Below, in pieces: positions 1 through 8,724 of a stretch of 64,000 nucleotides of DNA. Source of the stretch: Austropuccinia psidii (taxonomy: Eukaryota > Basidiomycota > Pucciniomycetes > Pucciniales > Sphaerophragmiaceae); the NCBI GenBank assembly GCA_023105745.1, contig JALGQZ010000003.1, positions 78,094,696 to 78,158,695 of the forward strand, given 5' to 3'. Below the pieces are notes generated by a model. The model did not search any database. It saw only the letters and a list, made by a program, of their open reading frames with translations, and had not been told where the DNA came from. Position 1 is the first letter of the stretch; each line of letters begins with the position of its first letter. A program made the position numbers and the translations under genes.

Positions 1-602
1 TTTCATCTCATTCTTTTCATTCTTATGAAAATTGATTCTTTTCCCTTCTTAATCATTGCTGACCATTTCATCACTTCATTTTATTTTTATCAAATCAAAT
101 TTTCTCTGTGTTTTTTATTCAGGTCTTATTCAGGAGTAATTGATTGGTTATTTGATTGGATTATTCATTGGGATTCATTGGTTGATTGGGTTATTGATTC
201 AGGATTTCATTTGGATTATTGATTGACTTTTGAACTCTCAAGATATTGATTGATCCTCAAGAATTGATTTTGATTATTGATTTGAGTTAACTCATCAAGA
301 TATTGAATTGATTTCTGAAGATTTTGAACTGATTGATTGATTCCTCAAGACTTGATTTCATATTGAAGACACTTATTGATTGATTATTGATTGAATATTG
401 ATTGATTATTGATTTCCTCAGGTTTATTGATATTTGATTTGAATTGATTGTTGATTGATTGAATTGATTTGATTGTTGATTGAATTTGATTCCTCAAGAT
501 TTGAATTGATTCCTCAAGATTCATCAAGATTTTATTGTGATTGATTTGGCCAAATCTGATTATTCTTCTTAATACCATCAAGTTATTTTAATTCTTTTCA
601 TA
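1..602 (+). other. Element A leader (5' UTR) with GATT/TCAAGA repeats
   Basis: This is the non-coding leader upstream of gag. It is very AT-rich and built from degenerate short repeats such as GATTGATT, ATTGATTTGA and CCTCAAGA. The same style of leader precedes gag in elements B and E. Short open frames across it are products of the repeat and show no family resemblance. No structured RNA could be assigned by eye. Confidence 0.7.
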
Positions 603-1964
603 ATGCCAGTTCAGCATATCCCCCCAGCCAAGAATACTAGATCCCAGAAAATTCCAGCTGTTCTCACTCCTACAGCAAGGGCTCCTCTTGACCGCACACC
701 ATCAGTTCATCAACTGAGTGCAAATTTGGACAGAGGACCACCAATGGAAGGAGCAGCACCCTCAAGAAGAGGTGGAATGAAATCTAGAAGATCAAGATCC
801 TTTTCTGGACTTTTGGGTGGCTACCCTGGCATGTCTGAAGGTGCAAGAGCAAGATTAGGGGAAGTTGAAGATGAAGAGGGGGAAGAGTCTGTGGAAGAGG
901 ATGATTCTGGGGAGACTGAAGTGGCAGATGCCTTGGCAAATGCTCCAGAGGTGCCTCAGGGTTCTAATCTAGCCCTTTCTAGTCAACCTCTTGTCTCTCA
1001 AACTGATCCAAGTCTCCTCAAGATGATGGAGCAGATGACTCAATTCATGGGACAACTCACTCAAGCAGTTGCCCCCAGGGACAATTACAAAGCCCCTGCT
1101 TTCAAGACTCCATCCATGAAGGCACCTGATTCTTTTGATGGTACTCAAGCTCATAAGTTGAGAGGATTTATCCAATCCTGTCAACTAATTTTCCATAATG
1201 ATCCAGCAAACTTCTTCTCTGACAGGAAGAAGGTTTTGTACTCAACTTCTTTTCTTACTGGTAGAGCTGGCAAATGGATTGAACCTTACCTCTCAAATAT
1301 TTCCAATGAAGACCCTTCCTACCTCCTCAATAATTGGCCATTGTTTGAATCTCAATTATTCACTCTGTTTGGTGACCCCAATGAAGTCAGGAAAGCTGAA
1401 CAAGAGTTGGACAATTTGAGGATGAAGGAAAGTGGTCATGTTTCCTTGTACATAGCAGATTTCAGAAGCTTAATGTCAAGAATTGGAGATTGGGGGGAAA
1501 GAGCTTATATCCATGTTTACAGAAGAGGATTGGCATCAAGATTATTGGATCAGTTGGCTTCTCACCCTGGAACTTTTGATACTCTTCAAGAACTCATGGA
1601 TGTCACTCTAGAATTAGACACAAGATATCATGAGAGGCAAAAGGAAAAGGGTGGCAATCAAGAAAAGAAGCCTCCAGTCATTGGATCCAATCAGTCTAGG
1701 CCTCCTCAAAACTCATCTTCAAAGAGGCCTCACCAGAAGAAGAACAAGAAGGGCAAGCAATTCCAATCTTCAAAGGACAAGCCCCATGCTGCTCTCCTCA
1801 ATAAGGACAATAAACTAATCAGTTCTGAAAAGGAGAGGAGGATTAAAGAGGGGTTGTGTACTTATTGTGGTGGAAAGCACCCAATTGAAAAATGCTTCAA
1901 GAGACCTCAGAACAAGCCTGGGTCATCATCAAGAGGCTTCCCTAGCAAGCAGGGAAAAGCCTGA
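603..1964 (+). CDS. gag: Gag polyprotein, element A
   Basis: This 453-residue structural protein forms the virus-like particle and packages the element RNA. The start ATG at 603 gives the MPVxH N-terminus shared with elements B and E. The N-terminal third is disordered, with an acidic tract near residues 87-105. The middle (about 175-345) is the retrotransposon capsid-like region (SFDGTQAHKLRGFIQSC to LELDTRYHER). A basic linker follows, then a zinc knuckle CTYCGGKHPIEKC near residue 420 (C-X2-C-X3-H-X4-C, one residue shorter than the usual CX2CX4HX4C). The frame is intact. It ends at a TGA ten bases after the start of a slippery heptamer, and pol follows in the -1 frame. Confidence 0.95.
   Translation: MPVQHIPPAKNTRSQKIPAVLTPTARAPLDRTPSVHQLSANLDRGPPMEGAAPSRRGGMKSRRSRSFSGLLGGYPGMSEGARARLGEVEDEEGEESVEEDDSGETEVADALANAPEVPQGSNLALSSQPLVSQTDPSLLKMMEQMTQFMGQLTQAVAPRDNYKAPAFKTPSMKAPDSFDGTQAHKLRGFIQSCQLIFHNDPANFFSDRKKVLYSTSFLTGRAGKWIEPYLSNISNEDPSYLLNNWPLFESQLFTLFGDPNEVRKAEQELDNLRMKESGHVSLYIADFRSLMSRIGDWGERAYIHVYRRGLASRLLDQLASHPGTFDTLQELMDVTLELDTRYHERQKEKGGNQEKKPPVIGSNQSRPPQNSSSKRPHQKKNKKGKQFQSSKDKPHAALLNKDNKLISSEKERRIKEGLCTYCGGKHPIEKCFKRPQNKPGSSSRGFPSKQGKA
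1952..1958 (+). promoter_or_regulatory. Candidate -1 ribosomal frameshift heptamer GGGAAAA
   Basis: In the gag frame the bases read G-GGA-AAA followed by GCC and the TGA stop. This is the X-XXY-YYZ form of a simultaneous-slippage site. A slip of one base back enters the pol frame directly (next codon at 1958), which is open to the pol domain. Pol has no convincing ATG of its own near its beginning. The same GGGAAAA is found at the gag end of E (49615-49621), and element B has GGGAAAG. Confidence 0.65.
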
Positions 1965-4900
1965 GTGGGAATCATGATGTGTTCAATGGTTCTCACTTAT
2001 TTCCTTCAAGAGCACAATTGTGCACTCTGAATACTAGTGTCAAGAAATCTTTAAAATTCCTTATTTTTTCTTCTGTCTCTGATATTTTTTATAGTATTCT
2101 CATTGATTCTGGTGCTACAAACTCTTTTATTGCAAAGAATTTTGTTCTCAAGTACTCATTGACTCTGTCAGAGCTCCCTGAAAAGATTCCTCTTTTCATT
2201 TTGGATTCTAATGAATCCCCTGCCTTGTTCATCACCCATTATACCAAGTGGGTAGTTGACTTGCCTTCCTTCCCAAGCTTTGAATGGGATTTCTTTATCA
2301 TAGATTCACCCAAAGGAGAAGACCTGATATTGGGCTATGATTTCCTTTACCATTTCAATCCCATTATTGATTGGAAAAATGGATTGATCACCTATGATTC
2401 TAATCATAAGGATTCTAGTGGTATTATTCCTTCTACTAGTAATGACTTAGCCACTGCTGTCAACAGTGTTGCTCTGGCTGGTGAACTTAAGACACCTTCC
2501 ATCCCTTCTTCTGTCCATATCCCTTCCGTAATTCCCTCTCAGTCATTACTTCCATCAAGAGATGAAGTCTTCAAAGAGATAAAGGATGTTGGAGAAGATG
2601 TTGCCATATCTTCACTTCATCTCTTCCAAGGGGATATGGACCTTCCTCCCTTATCTTTTCATGCATCCCTGGAGGAGCAGTGGGATGAGGAGGAAGAGCC
2701 AGAAGAAATTGAAACTGTGTTGAAGGTTGTTCCTCCTGCTTATCACCAATATTTGGATGTATTCTCCAAGGTGAAAGCAGAGAAATCTCCTCCACACCGC
2801 GCCTGTGATCACCATATCAAATTGGAGGGTCTTCTACCTCCAATTGGTGTTATCTACTCATTATCAAATCAAGAGTCAGCAACACTGCGGGCCTACATTT
2901 CAGAGAATGTAGAGAAAGGTTTCATTAGACCAAGCTCCTCTTCAACAGGAGCACCTGTCCTTTTTGTCAAGAAAAAGGATGGAGGTCTTCGTTTGTGTGT
3001 TGACTACCGCAAACTCAATGCTGTCACTAGGAAGAACAGATACCCTGTTCCTCCTATGAACCAGCTTCTTACCGTATTCAACGGTTCCACTATCTTCTCC
3101 AAGATAGATTTGCGTGGTGCATATAACCTTCTGAGAATCAAAGAGGGGGATGAGCACTTAACTGCCTTTAGAACCAAATATGGTAGTTATGAGTATTTGG
3201 TCATGCCATTTGGTTTGACCAATGCTCCTGCTTCTTTCCAGAATCTGGTAAACGATATATTTGCAGATTTCTTGGATGTGTTTGTTGTGGTTTATTTAGA
3301 TGATATTATGGTCTTTTCCAGTTCTGAGGAGGAACATGTCAAACATGTGGCCTCTGTCCTCCAAAGACTGAGGGACAATAATTTGTTTGCCAAAGCCTCC
3401 AAGTGTGTATTCCATGCCTCAAGTGTGGAATACTTGGGCTATGTTGTTTCAAGTGATGGCCTCAAGATGGACTCTTCAAAAGTTCAGCAAATACTCAATT
3501 GGCCTCAGCCCAAAAACATCAAGGCTCTTCAATCTTTTCTTGGCTTTGCCAATTTTTATCGTCGCTTCATTAAAAATTATTCCAAAAAAATCACTTCTCT
3601 CACTTCCCTTCTCAAAAAAGATTCTCCCTTCATCTTCAATGAGGAAGCTCTTAGTCAGTTTCAAGCACTCAAAGAAGCTTTCACCTCTGCTCCTATCTTA
3701 TCTCACTTTAATCCTTCCCTACCTACTATAGTAGAGACTGATGCTTCTGATTATGCATTGGGCGCCGTACTGAGTCAGGTAAATGACTCTGGAAAGCATC
3801 CCATTGCATTTGATAGTCGCAAGCTCTTACCAGCTGAGCTCAACTATGAGATTCATGACAAGGAACTCCTTGGCATAGTTTGGGCTCTCAAGCGCTGGAG
3901 AGCATTTCTTCTTTCTCTTTCCAATTCTTTTGAGGTCTTGACAGACCACTCTTCCTTGCAGTATTTCATGTCTTCCAAAGTTCTTACTCGTCGTCAGGCC
4001 CGCTGGGCTGAGTTTCTCTCTGAGTTTCATTTCACTATCACTTACCGCCCAGGCAGGCTGGCCACTTTACCAGATGCCTTGTCACGTCGGGACGACGTGT
4101 ACCCAGAGAGGGGGGTGGACTTCATCATCAAGAATCCTCAAAATCTTCATCAAGTTCTTAAGCAAGATGGAATTCAAGAGTCAAGATTCTTCTCAATCAA
4201 AGTGGAAATTTTCTCAGATTTAGTGGACAAGATTCAAAAAGAAGTATGGCAAGACAAAGACTATAAAGAAATACTCAAGCAACTAGCAAGAGGTGAATCA
4301 GTTCCAGATTATTCTCTTGAACCTCAAGCCAAGTTATTATTATTCAAAGATAGAGTGGTAATCCCAAGCAATGAAGAACTTCAACTCAATATTCTTCAAA
4401 AGTGTCATGACTCACCATTGGCTGGCCATCCTGGCCAGGAGAAAACCCTCAAGCTCATCAAGAGGGATTTTTATTGGGCTGGCATGAATCAATTCATCAA
4501 GGACTATGTGTCCTCATGTCAGCAATGTTCAAGAAACAAGAACATCCATCACAAGAAGTTTGGATTACTCAAGCCTCTTTCAATTCCATCTGGTCCTTGG
4601 AATTCCTTATCAATGGACTTTATCACTCAATTGCCACTGTCCAACAACTTTGATTCAATTTTAGTAGTTGTGGACAGATTCTCAAAAATGGCAATCTTCA
4701 TTCCAACTTATGGCACAATCACTGCTCTGGATTTAGCTCAAATATTCATTAGCCATGTATTTTCCAAGCATGGACTCCCAGTCAGTATTGTCAGTGATAG
4801 AGGATCCTTATTTGTTTCATCATTCTGGACTCAATTGTGTCAGCAGCTCAAGATATCAAGAGATCTTTCAACTGCTTTTCACCCTGAAACAGATGGACAG

Positions 4901-5680
4901 ACAGAGAGGGTAAATCAGATACTAGAACAGTACCTTCGGATGTATGTCAGCTATCATCAAGATGACTGGTACACCTGGCTCCCTCTGGCTGAATTTGCCT
5001 ATAATAATGCAGAACATTCATCAACCAAGCAATCACCTTTTTTCACCATTTATGGAAGAAATCCCAGCTTTGACTCAATCCATATTTCTCAAGACTCACC
5101 TGCTGGAAAGTTATCAACAAAACTCCAATCAGTACAGCAAGTTGTCAAAGAAGAATTAGAGTCAGCAATAAGGAGATTCAAGAAGTATGCAGATAGAAAT
5201 AGGGCAATTCCACCTGATTTCCAACTTGGGGACAAAGTATGGCTAGCTTCCAAGAACATCAAGACAACAAGACCCACCAAGAAATTATCAGAAAGATGGT
5301 TGGGACCCTTTGAAGTTCTTAAGAAGATTGGCAGCCATGCATATCACCTCAAGTTGCCTCAGCAATGGAAGACAGTTCACCCTGTATTCCATGTGTCCTT
5401 ATTAGAACCAGTCAGGCATTCAACTATCCCAAATCGTCATCAATTGCCGCCACCACCAGTTTTAGTGGAGGAGCAAGAAGAATGGGAAGTGGCTCAGGTT
5501 CTGGACTCAAAACTCAAAAGAGGTAAATTATGGTATCTTGTAGAGTGGAAAGGATTCAGTGAAGACCCAGAAAGAACCACTTGGGAACCAGCTTCCAACC
5601 TTACCAACTCACCAGACCTTGTCAAGGATTTCCACTCATTGTATCCAGACAAGCCTGGTCCAAATACCTCAAGAGTTTGA
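1958..5680 (+). CDS. pol: Pol polyprotein, element A (PR-RT-RNaseH-IN-chromodomain)
   Basis: This polyprotein is probably made by -1 frameshift from gag; the first start-like codon in frame is a GTG at 1979. Residues below count from 1979. An aspartic protease has DSG at 43-45. Reverse transcriptase begins around 290 and has YLDD at 439-442. RNase H has its first catalytic Asp in TDAS (588). Integrase has an HHCC zinc domain (HDSPLAGH to CQQC, about 810-855) and a D,D35E triad at D880, D940 and E976. A GPY/F-type segment (RWLGPF) lies near 1105, and a chromodomain at about 1165-1215 (YLVEWKGF, TTWEP). The chromodomain identifies a chromovirus and in this group steers insertion through histone marks. 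The frame is intact over about 1,230 codons, so the copy may be recent. Confidence 0.96.
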   Translation, partial: SLSGNHDVFNGSHLFPSRAQLCTLNTSVKKSLKFLIFSSVSDIFYSILIDSGATNSFIAKNFVLKYSLTLSELPEKIPLFILDSNESPALFITHYTKWVVDLPSFPSFEWDFFIIDSPKGEDLILGYDFLYHFNPIIDWKNGLITYDSNHKDSSGIIPSTSNDLATAVNSVALAGELKTPSIPSSVHIPSVIPSQSLLPSRDEVFKEIKDVGEDVAISSLHLFQGDMDLPPLSFHASLEEQWDEEEEPEEIETVLKVVPPAYHQYLDVFSKVKAEKSPPHRACDHHIKLEGLLPPIGVIYSLSNQESATLRAYISENVEKGFIRPSSSSTGAPVLFVKKKDGGLRLCVDYRKLNAVTRKNRYPVPPMNQLLTVFNGSTIFSKIDLRGAYNLLRIKEGDEHLTAFRTKYGSYEYLVMPFGLTNAPASFQNLVNDIFADFLDVFVVVYLDDIMVFSSSEEEHVKHVASVLQRLRDNNLFAKASKCVFHASSVEYLGYVVSSDGLKMDSSKVQQILNWPQPKNIKALQSFLGFANFYRRFIKNYSKKITSLTSLLKKDSPFIFNEEALSQFQALKEAFTSAPILSHFNPSLPTIVETDASDYALGAVLSQVNDSGKHPIAFDSRKLLPAELNYEIHDKELLGIVWALKRWRAFLLSLSNSFEVLTDHSSLQYFMSSKVLTRRQARWAEFLSEFHFTITYRPGRLATLPDALSRRDDVYPERGVDFIIKNPQNLHQVLKQDGIQESRFFSIKVEIFSDLVDKIQKEVWQDKDYKEILKQLARGESVPDYSLEPQAKLLLFKDRVVIPSNEELQLNILQKCHDSPLAGHPGQEKTLKLIKRDFYWAGMNQFIKDYVSSCQQCSRNKNIHHKKFGLLKPLSIPSGPWNSLSMDFITQLPLSNNFDSILVVVDRFSKMAIFIPTYGTITALDLAQIFISHVFSKHGLPVSIVSDRGSLFVSSFWTQLCQQLKISRDLSTAFHPETDGQTERVNQILEQYLRMYVSYHQDDWYTWLPLAEFAYNNAEHSSTKQSPFFTIYGRNPSFDSIHISQDSPAGKLSTKLQSVQQVVKEELESAIRRFKKYADRNRAIPPDFQLGDKVWLASKNIKTTRPTKKLSERWLGPFEVLKKIGSHAYHLKLPQQWKTVHPVFHVSLLEPVRHSTIPNRHQLPPPPVLVEEQEEWEVAQVLDSKLKRGKLWYLVEWKGFSEDPERTTWEPASNLTNSPDLVKDFHSLYPDKPGPNTSRV

Positions 5681-5800
5681 TTTTATGGTGCTTGGTGGGG
5701 AGAAGAAGTTATGAAAGTAAGTTCCTCTCCTGGCATGCACCTTTAAGGGGGTATTCTACCCATATGTTGTTGTAAGCATCACCTTGGCCACTTTGTGAGC
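5681..5800 (+). repeat. 3' UTR module, copy 1 (element A)
   Basis: This block of about 120 bp starts with TTTTATGGTGCTTGGTGGGG right at the pol stop, includes AAAGTAAGTTCC and TCTCCTGG, and ends with CACCTTGGCCACT.TGTGAGCA. It recurs at 6071-6190 and twice each in elements C and E. It has no open frame of note. The function is unknown. Confidence 0.75.
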
Positions 5801-5966
5801 ACTTGTCAATTCTTTGGACAGGTTCAGGAAGCATACAACATCAATACCCTCCATTTGGACCTTATCAAGATATGGCCCAATGTTTTCTTTCTTTGTGTTT
5901 CATTTTCTTTCTTTATTATCATTTCATTTTATGCCATTCATCATAATTCAAGACATTCATTACTTC

Positions 5967-6070
5967 AAGTCATTTACGGCAAATCCTTTCAGAAGCCATT
6001 TATGGCAATTCATTTCAGAAGTCATTTATGGCAATTCATTTCAGAAGTCATTTATGGCAATTCTTTTCAG
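5967..6070 (+). repeat. Four tandem copies of a 26-bp repeat
   Basis: Four 26-bp units lie end to end (5967, 5993, 6019, 6045). Each has the form AAGTCATTTATGGCAATTC plus ATTTCAG, with one to four changes between units. A shorter, more decayed version occurs in reverse in element C (about 63300-63380). It sits between the two copies of the 3' UTR module. Confidence 0.85.
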
Positions 6071-6190
6071 TTTTATGGTGCTTGGTGGGGAGTGGAAGTT
6101 ATGAAAGTAAGTTCCATCTCCTGGTATGCATCCCTGAGGGTTCTACTTCTTGTAAAACATCACCTTGGCCACTCTGTGAGCATCAAATGC
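6071..6190 (+). repeat. 3' UTR module, copy 2 (element A)
   Basis: This is the second copy of the module at 5681-5800, again starting TTTTATGGTGCTTGGTGGGG and ending CACCTTGGCCACTCTGTGAGC. It differs mainly in the centre. Beyond it, to 6477, is a pyrimidine-rich low-complexity stretch (TTTCTTTC runs) with nothing recognisable in it. Confidence 0.75.
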
Positions 6191-6477
6191 TTGGTTTTCA
6201 TTTTTCAGACACTTCTTGGCCAGAATCAAGCAACTCACCACAAGAAGGACCAGCCATCAAGAATTTTTCTTTATTTCTTTCTTTACTCTCATTTTCTCTT
6301 ATTATTTTCTTTCTTTCTTTACTTGTATAATTTTCTTTCTTTTATTTCTTTAAAGCAGCAGCATCCCCTCCCCAAATCATGTATTGGGAGGTTCCATTAT
6401 CTTTTTTATTTTTTATTTTTTAGTAGTTATAAGAGTGGGGATAGAAGTCAAACCAAACACAAACAAGGAAAAGGAAA

Positions 6478-7718
6478 CTAGTTATCTCTACCCAAGTCAT
6501 CAAAAGTTCTCTGGAAATCATTTATCAACTCATCTTCATACCAGGCAAATTTTGCAGCCATTTCTTCAGAAGCAGTACCTGGAATCGTCCTGTCATTGGC
6601 ATACATAATCACCTCTCTGCTATTTCTATCAACTCTCCTGAACAATCTGGCCACAGCATCTTGATTTTCACTAGCCGCGTTGGGATCTTCTCTGGTAACC
6701 CGGATAGGCCAACGTTCTCTTCTTTGGAATACTTGAGCGGCAGGAAACGGCAAAGGGGACATCCCATCTCTTCTTCTGCTGGAGCTGGCCACAGGTTGGA
6801 GTTGATGGGAGGTGTTTATGGGTGAGTTTCTGGGCTGTTGAACTGGAGATGGTCTTACTGCTGGATTCAAGGCAGGCCTGGTGGTGTGGGAAGTAGTTGG
6901 TGATGGAGGAGGAAGGGTTGTAGGAATTGAAGCAAGCATTGGTTGGAAGGTTCTTGGAGTGCTGGGAACCACTTGGCTTTGGAATCTGGGGTTGGCAAGA
7001 GGTTGAGAAGAGGAATTGCTGGATGGATGGCCACTTGAATGAGGAATAACTTGAACTTCTTCACCATCCAACTCATCACTTCCTTCAGCATCTGGATCTG
7101 ATGGGGAATCACTAATTCTTCTTAGCTTCTTCACTACTTTCACCACTCCATCAGCATTGGTCCTTGAAATGGGAATTTCTGAGCTGTAGTGGATGGGCCT
7201 ACCACCAATCGGAATGGGCCCTCCAACATTAGTCCACCTGGCCACATCCCTCTGCCTGGAACCAGTCACTACATCAAAATATCAGCATCAATTCAACCAA
7301 GAAATGCAAATCACTCACATTGAGAAAATCCAGAAGTGGCATCAGGGGTAGGTTCCTCAAGAATGGGGAATTCCTGCCCATAAGGCCCATCCTTCCTACT
7401 CCACAAGTGTCTCTTGACCCGGGACAAAGTTGATCCGGTACGGCGGCATGGCTTCTTCCCAATAAAGCAGAAATGGCATTTTGACGATCGAGGATTGTAA
7501 TGTTGAAAGCAATCCTTCCCCCTGGCCAAACACTCAGTACAGGCAGGATCAAGAACTTCAACTGCTCTGAACCCATCATATGTTTGGGAGGGGTCAAAAT
7601 GGCCAGAAGACGCCATGGAGGGAGAAGACAATCGACTGAAGACGCCAGAACCATGAAGAACAGACGGTGGCGGTGCAGAAGGGGAAGATTCAGTGAGTTC
7701 AGTCAGTTTGGAACTCAT
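6478..7718 (-). CDS. Antisense spliced gene inside element A; Zn2Cys6-like protein
   Basis: This gene runs opposite to the retroelement, between pol and the 3' LTR. I start it at the ATG at 7718; upstream in-frame codons are open but begin with GTG. Exon 1 (7718-7319) and exon 2 (7268-6478) join in frame across a 50-bp GT-AG intron to give about 396 residues. Residues 60-91 read CTECLARGKDC then CHFCFIGKKPC, that is C-X2-C-X6-C-X10-C-X2-C-X6-C. That spacing fits the fungal Zn(II)2Cys6 binuclear cluster, although the basic patch is weaker than in Gal4-type DNA-binding domains. Next come a Ser/Pro-rich middle with an acidic stretch (DPDAEGSDELDGEE) and a charged, probably helical C-terminus. 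A DNA- or RNA-binding role is inference. It could also be captured host sequence or an accessory retroelement protein. Confidence 0.65.
7269..7318 (-). other. Predicted 50-bp intron in the antisense gene
   Basis: On the minus strand the exon ends ...CAAT, followed by the donor GTGAGT, and 50 bases later the acceptor reads TGTAG. Removing it joins the two long open frames in phase (T plus TG gives Leu). Without splicing, exon 1 ends at a stop inside the intron. Confidence 0.7.
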
Positions 7719-7772
7719 AACTGAAGAAAGTGCAAGCAGAAGATTCAAGATGTCAGAATCAATCCACTCCAC

Positions 7773-8724
7773 ATCAAGAAAAAGAAATTTGACTCAAGAA
7801 ACTGGGGCCATAACTCAATTATGCCCCACCTCAAAGCCTCTAAGGTGAAGGTTCATACCCCTTTGGGGCTGAACTCATCACCCAGGGCCTCCCCTGCAAC
7901 TTTGGGGAGGCCAAGATCTTGATGGTCCTGGACCCCTTCAATGGATCCAGGCCATATATGGTGAGATTTGGAATTGGGCCATTTTTGGGCCCCTTGGTCA
8001 CCCTGGGTCCCCAGCAAATTTGGGCCCAGGGGCTTCATTTTGGTCCTGGGGGCCTCCAATAGCCCCCACGGACCGCGGACCGCGGCGTACGGCCCACGGC
8101 CCACGGACCACAGACCGCGGCGTACGGGCCGCGGACCGTAGGATCCCAAAAACATCAAAAGGCCTATTATGGCCAAAAAACCCAGAAAATCAAAAAAAAT
8201 TGCCCTAATCACCAAAAAACCCAGCAAGGCCAAAAAGGCCATAAAAAGCAAGATACATCAAGATCACTCAAGATGGAGGCCACAGTCCAAAACCCACTGG
8301 GAGGGCTGCCTGAGGCCAATTCCTTGGATCATGGGGACAAGACCCCTTGGAGGTTCATTGAATGGATTAAGTCTGGGCCAATGAGTACAAGTCATATACT
8401 CATTGGGCACCAATTTTTGAGCACAAGTTCTCAATGGCCTTTATTCTGGGATATATCCCAAGGCCACATCCCAAGACATGGCTGATTGAATCAAAAGAAA
8501 GAATTGCATACTCTGGAAGGAATACTCACTCAAATTTGAAAAGAAAGGGGGGAATCAATTGAATTTGGCAGGGAAGAAGTAATAAAGGATTTTCAGGATA
8601 ATGGTCAAGAGGAAAGAAATTTAAAAAGAAAATTTTTGAAAAAATGTGGGGATATTGAGATGCCACTCAACAGTGGCAGGGTATTATGGTGTTCAGGAGC
8701 CCACCAGTTTCAAGAGGGGGATAC
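7773..8724 (+). other. Non-coding 3' region of element A with a GGCC-rich island
   Basis: No credible gene is seen. From about 7797 to 8260 the DNA is unusually GC-rich for this window and full of GGCC and GGCCC words. At about 8066-8150 it contains overlapping copies of CGGACC and CGGCCCACGG, rich in CpG. If the antisense gene at 6478-7718 has its own promoter, it would lie here, but no TATA box or start element could be pinned down. Confidence 0.6.
8711..8724 (+). promoter_or_regulatory. Polypurine tract of element A
   Basis: CAAGAGGGGGATAC lies immediately before the TG of the 3' LTR. This is the expected primer for plus-strand DNA synthesis. The same sequence precedes the 3' LTR of element C on the other strand, and E has a similar GGTACAGGGGTAC. 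Confidence 0.85.

Noticed and set aside
7853..8251. 132-codon reverse frame with hydrophobic start next to the antisense gene
   Set aside because: It lies in the GGCC-rich repeat island, its N-terminus is an artefact of TGGCC/TTTTGG words, and the matching region of C does not keep it.
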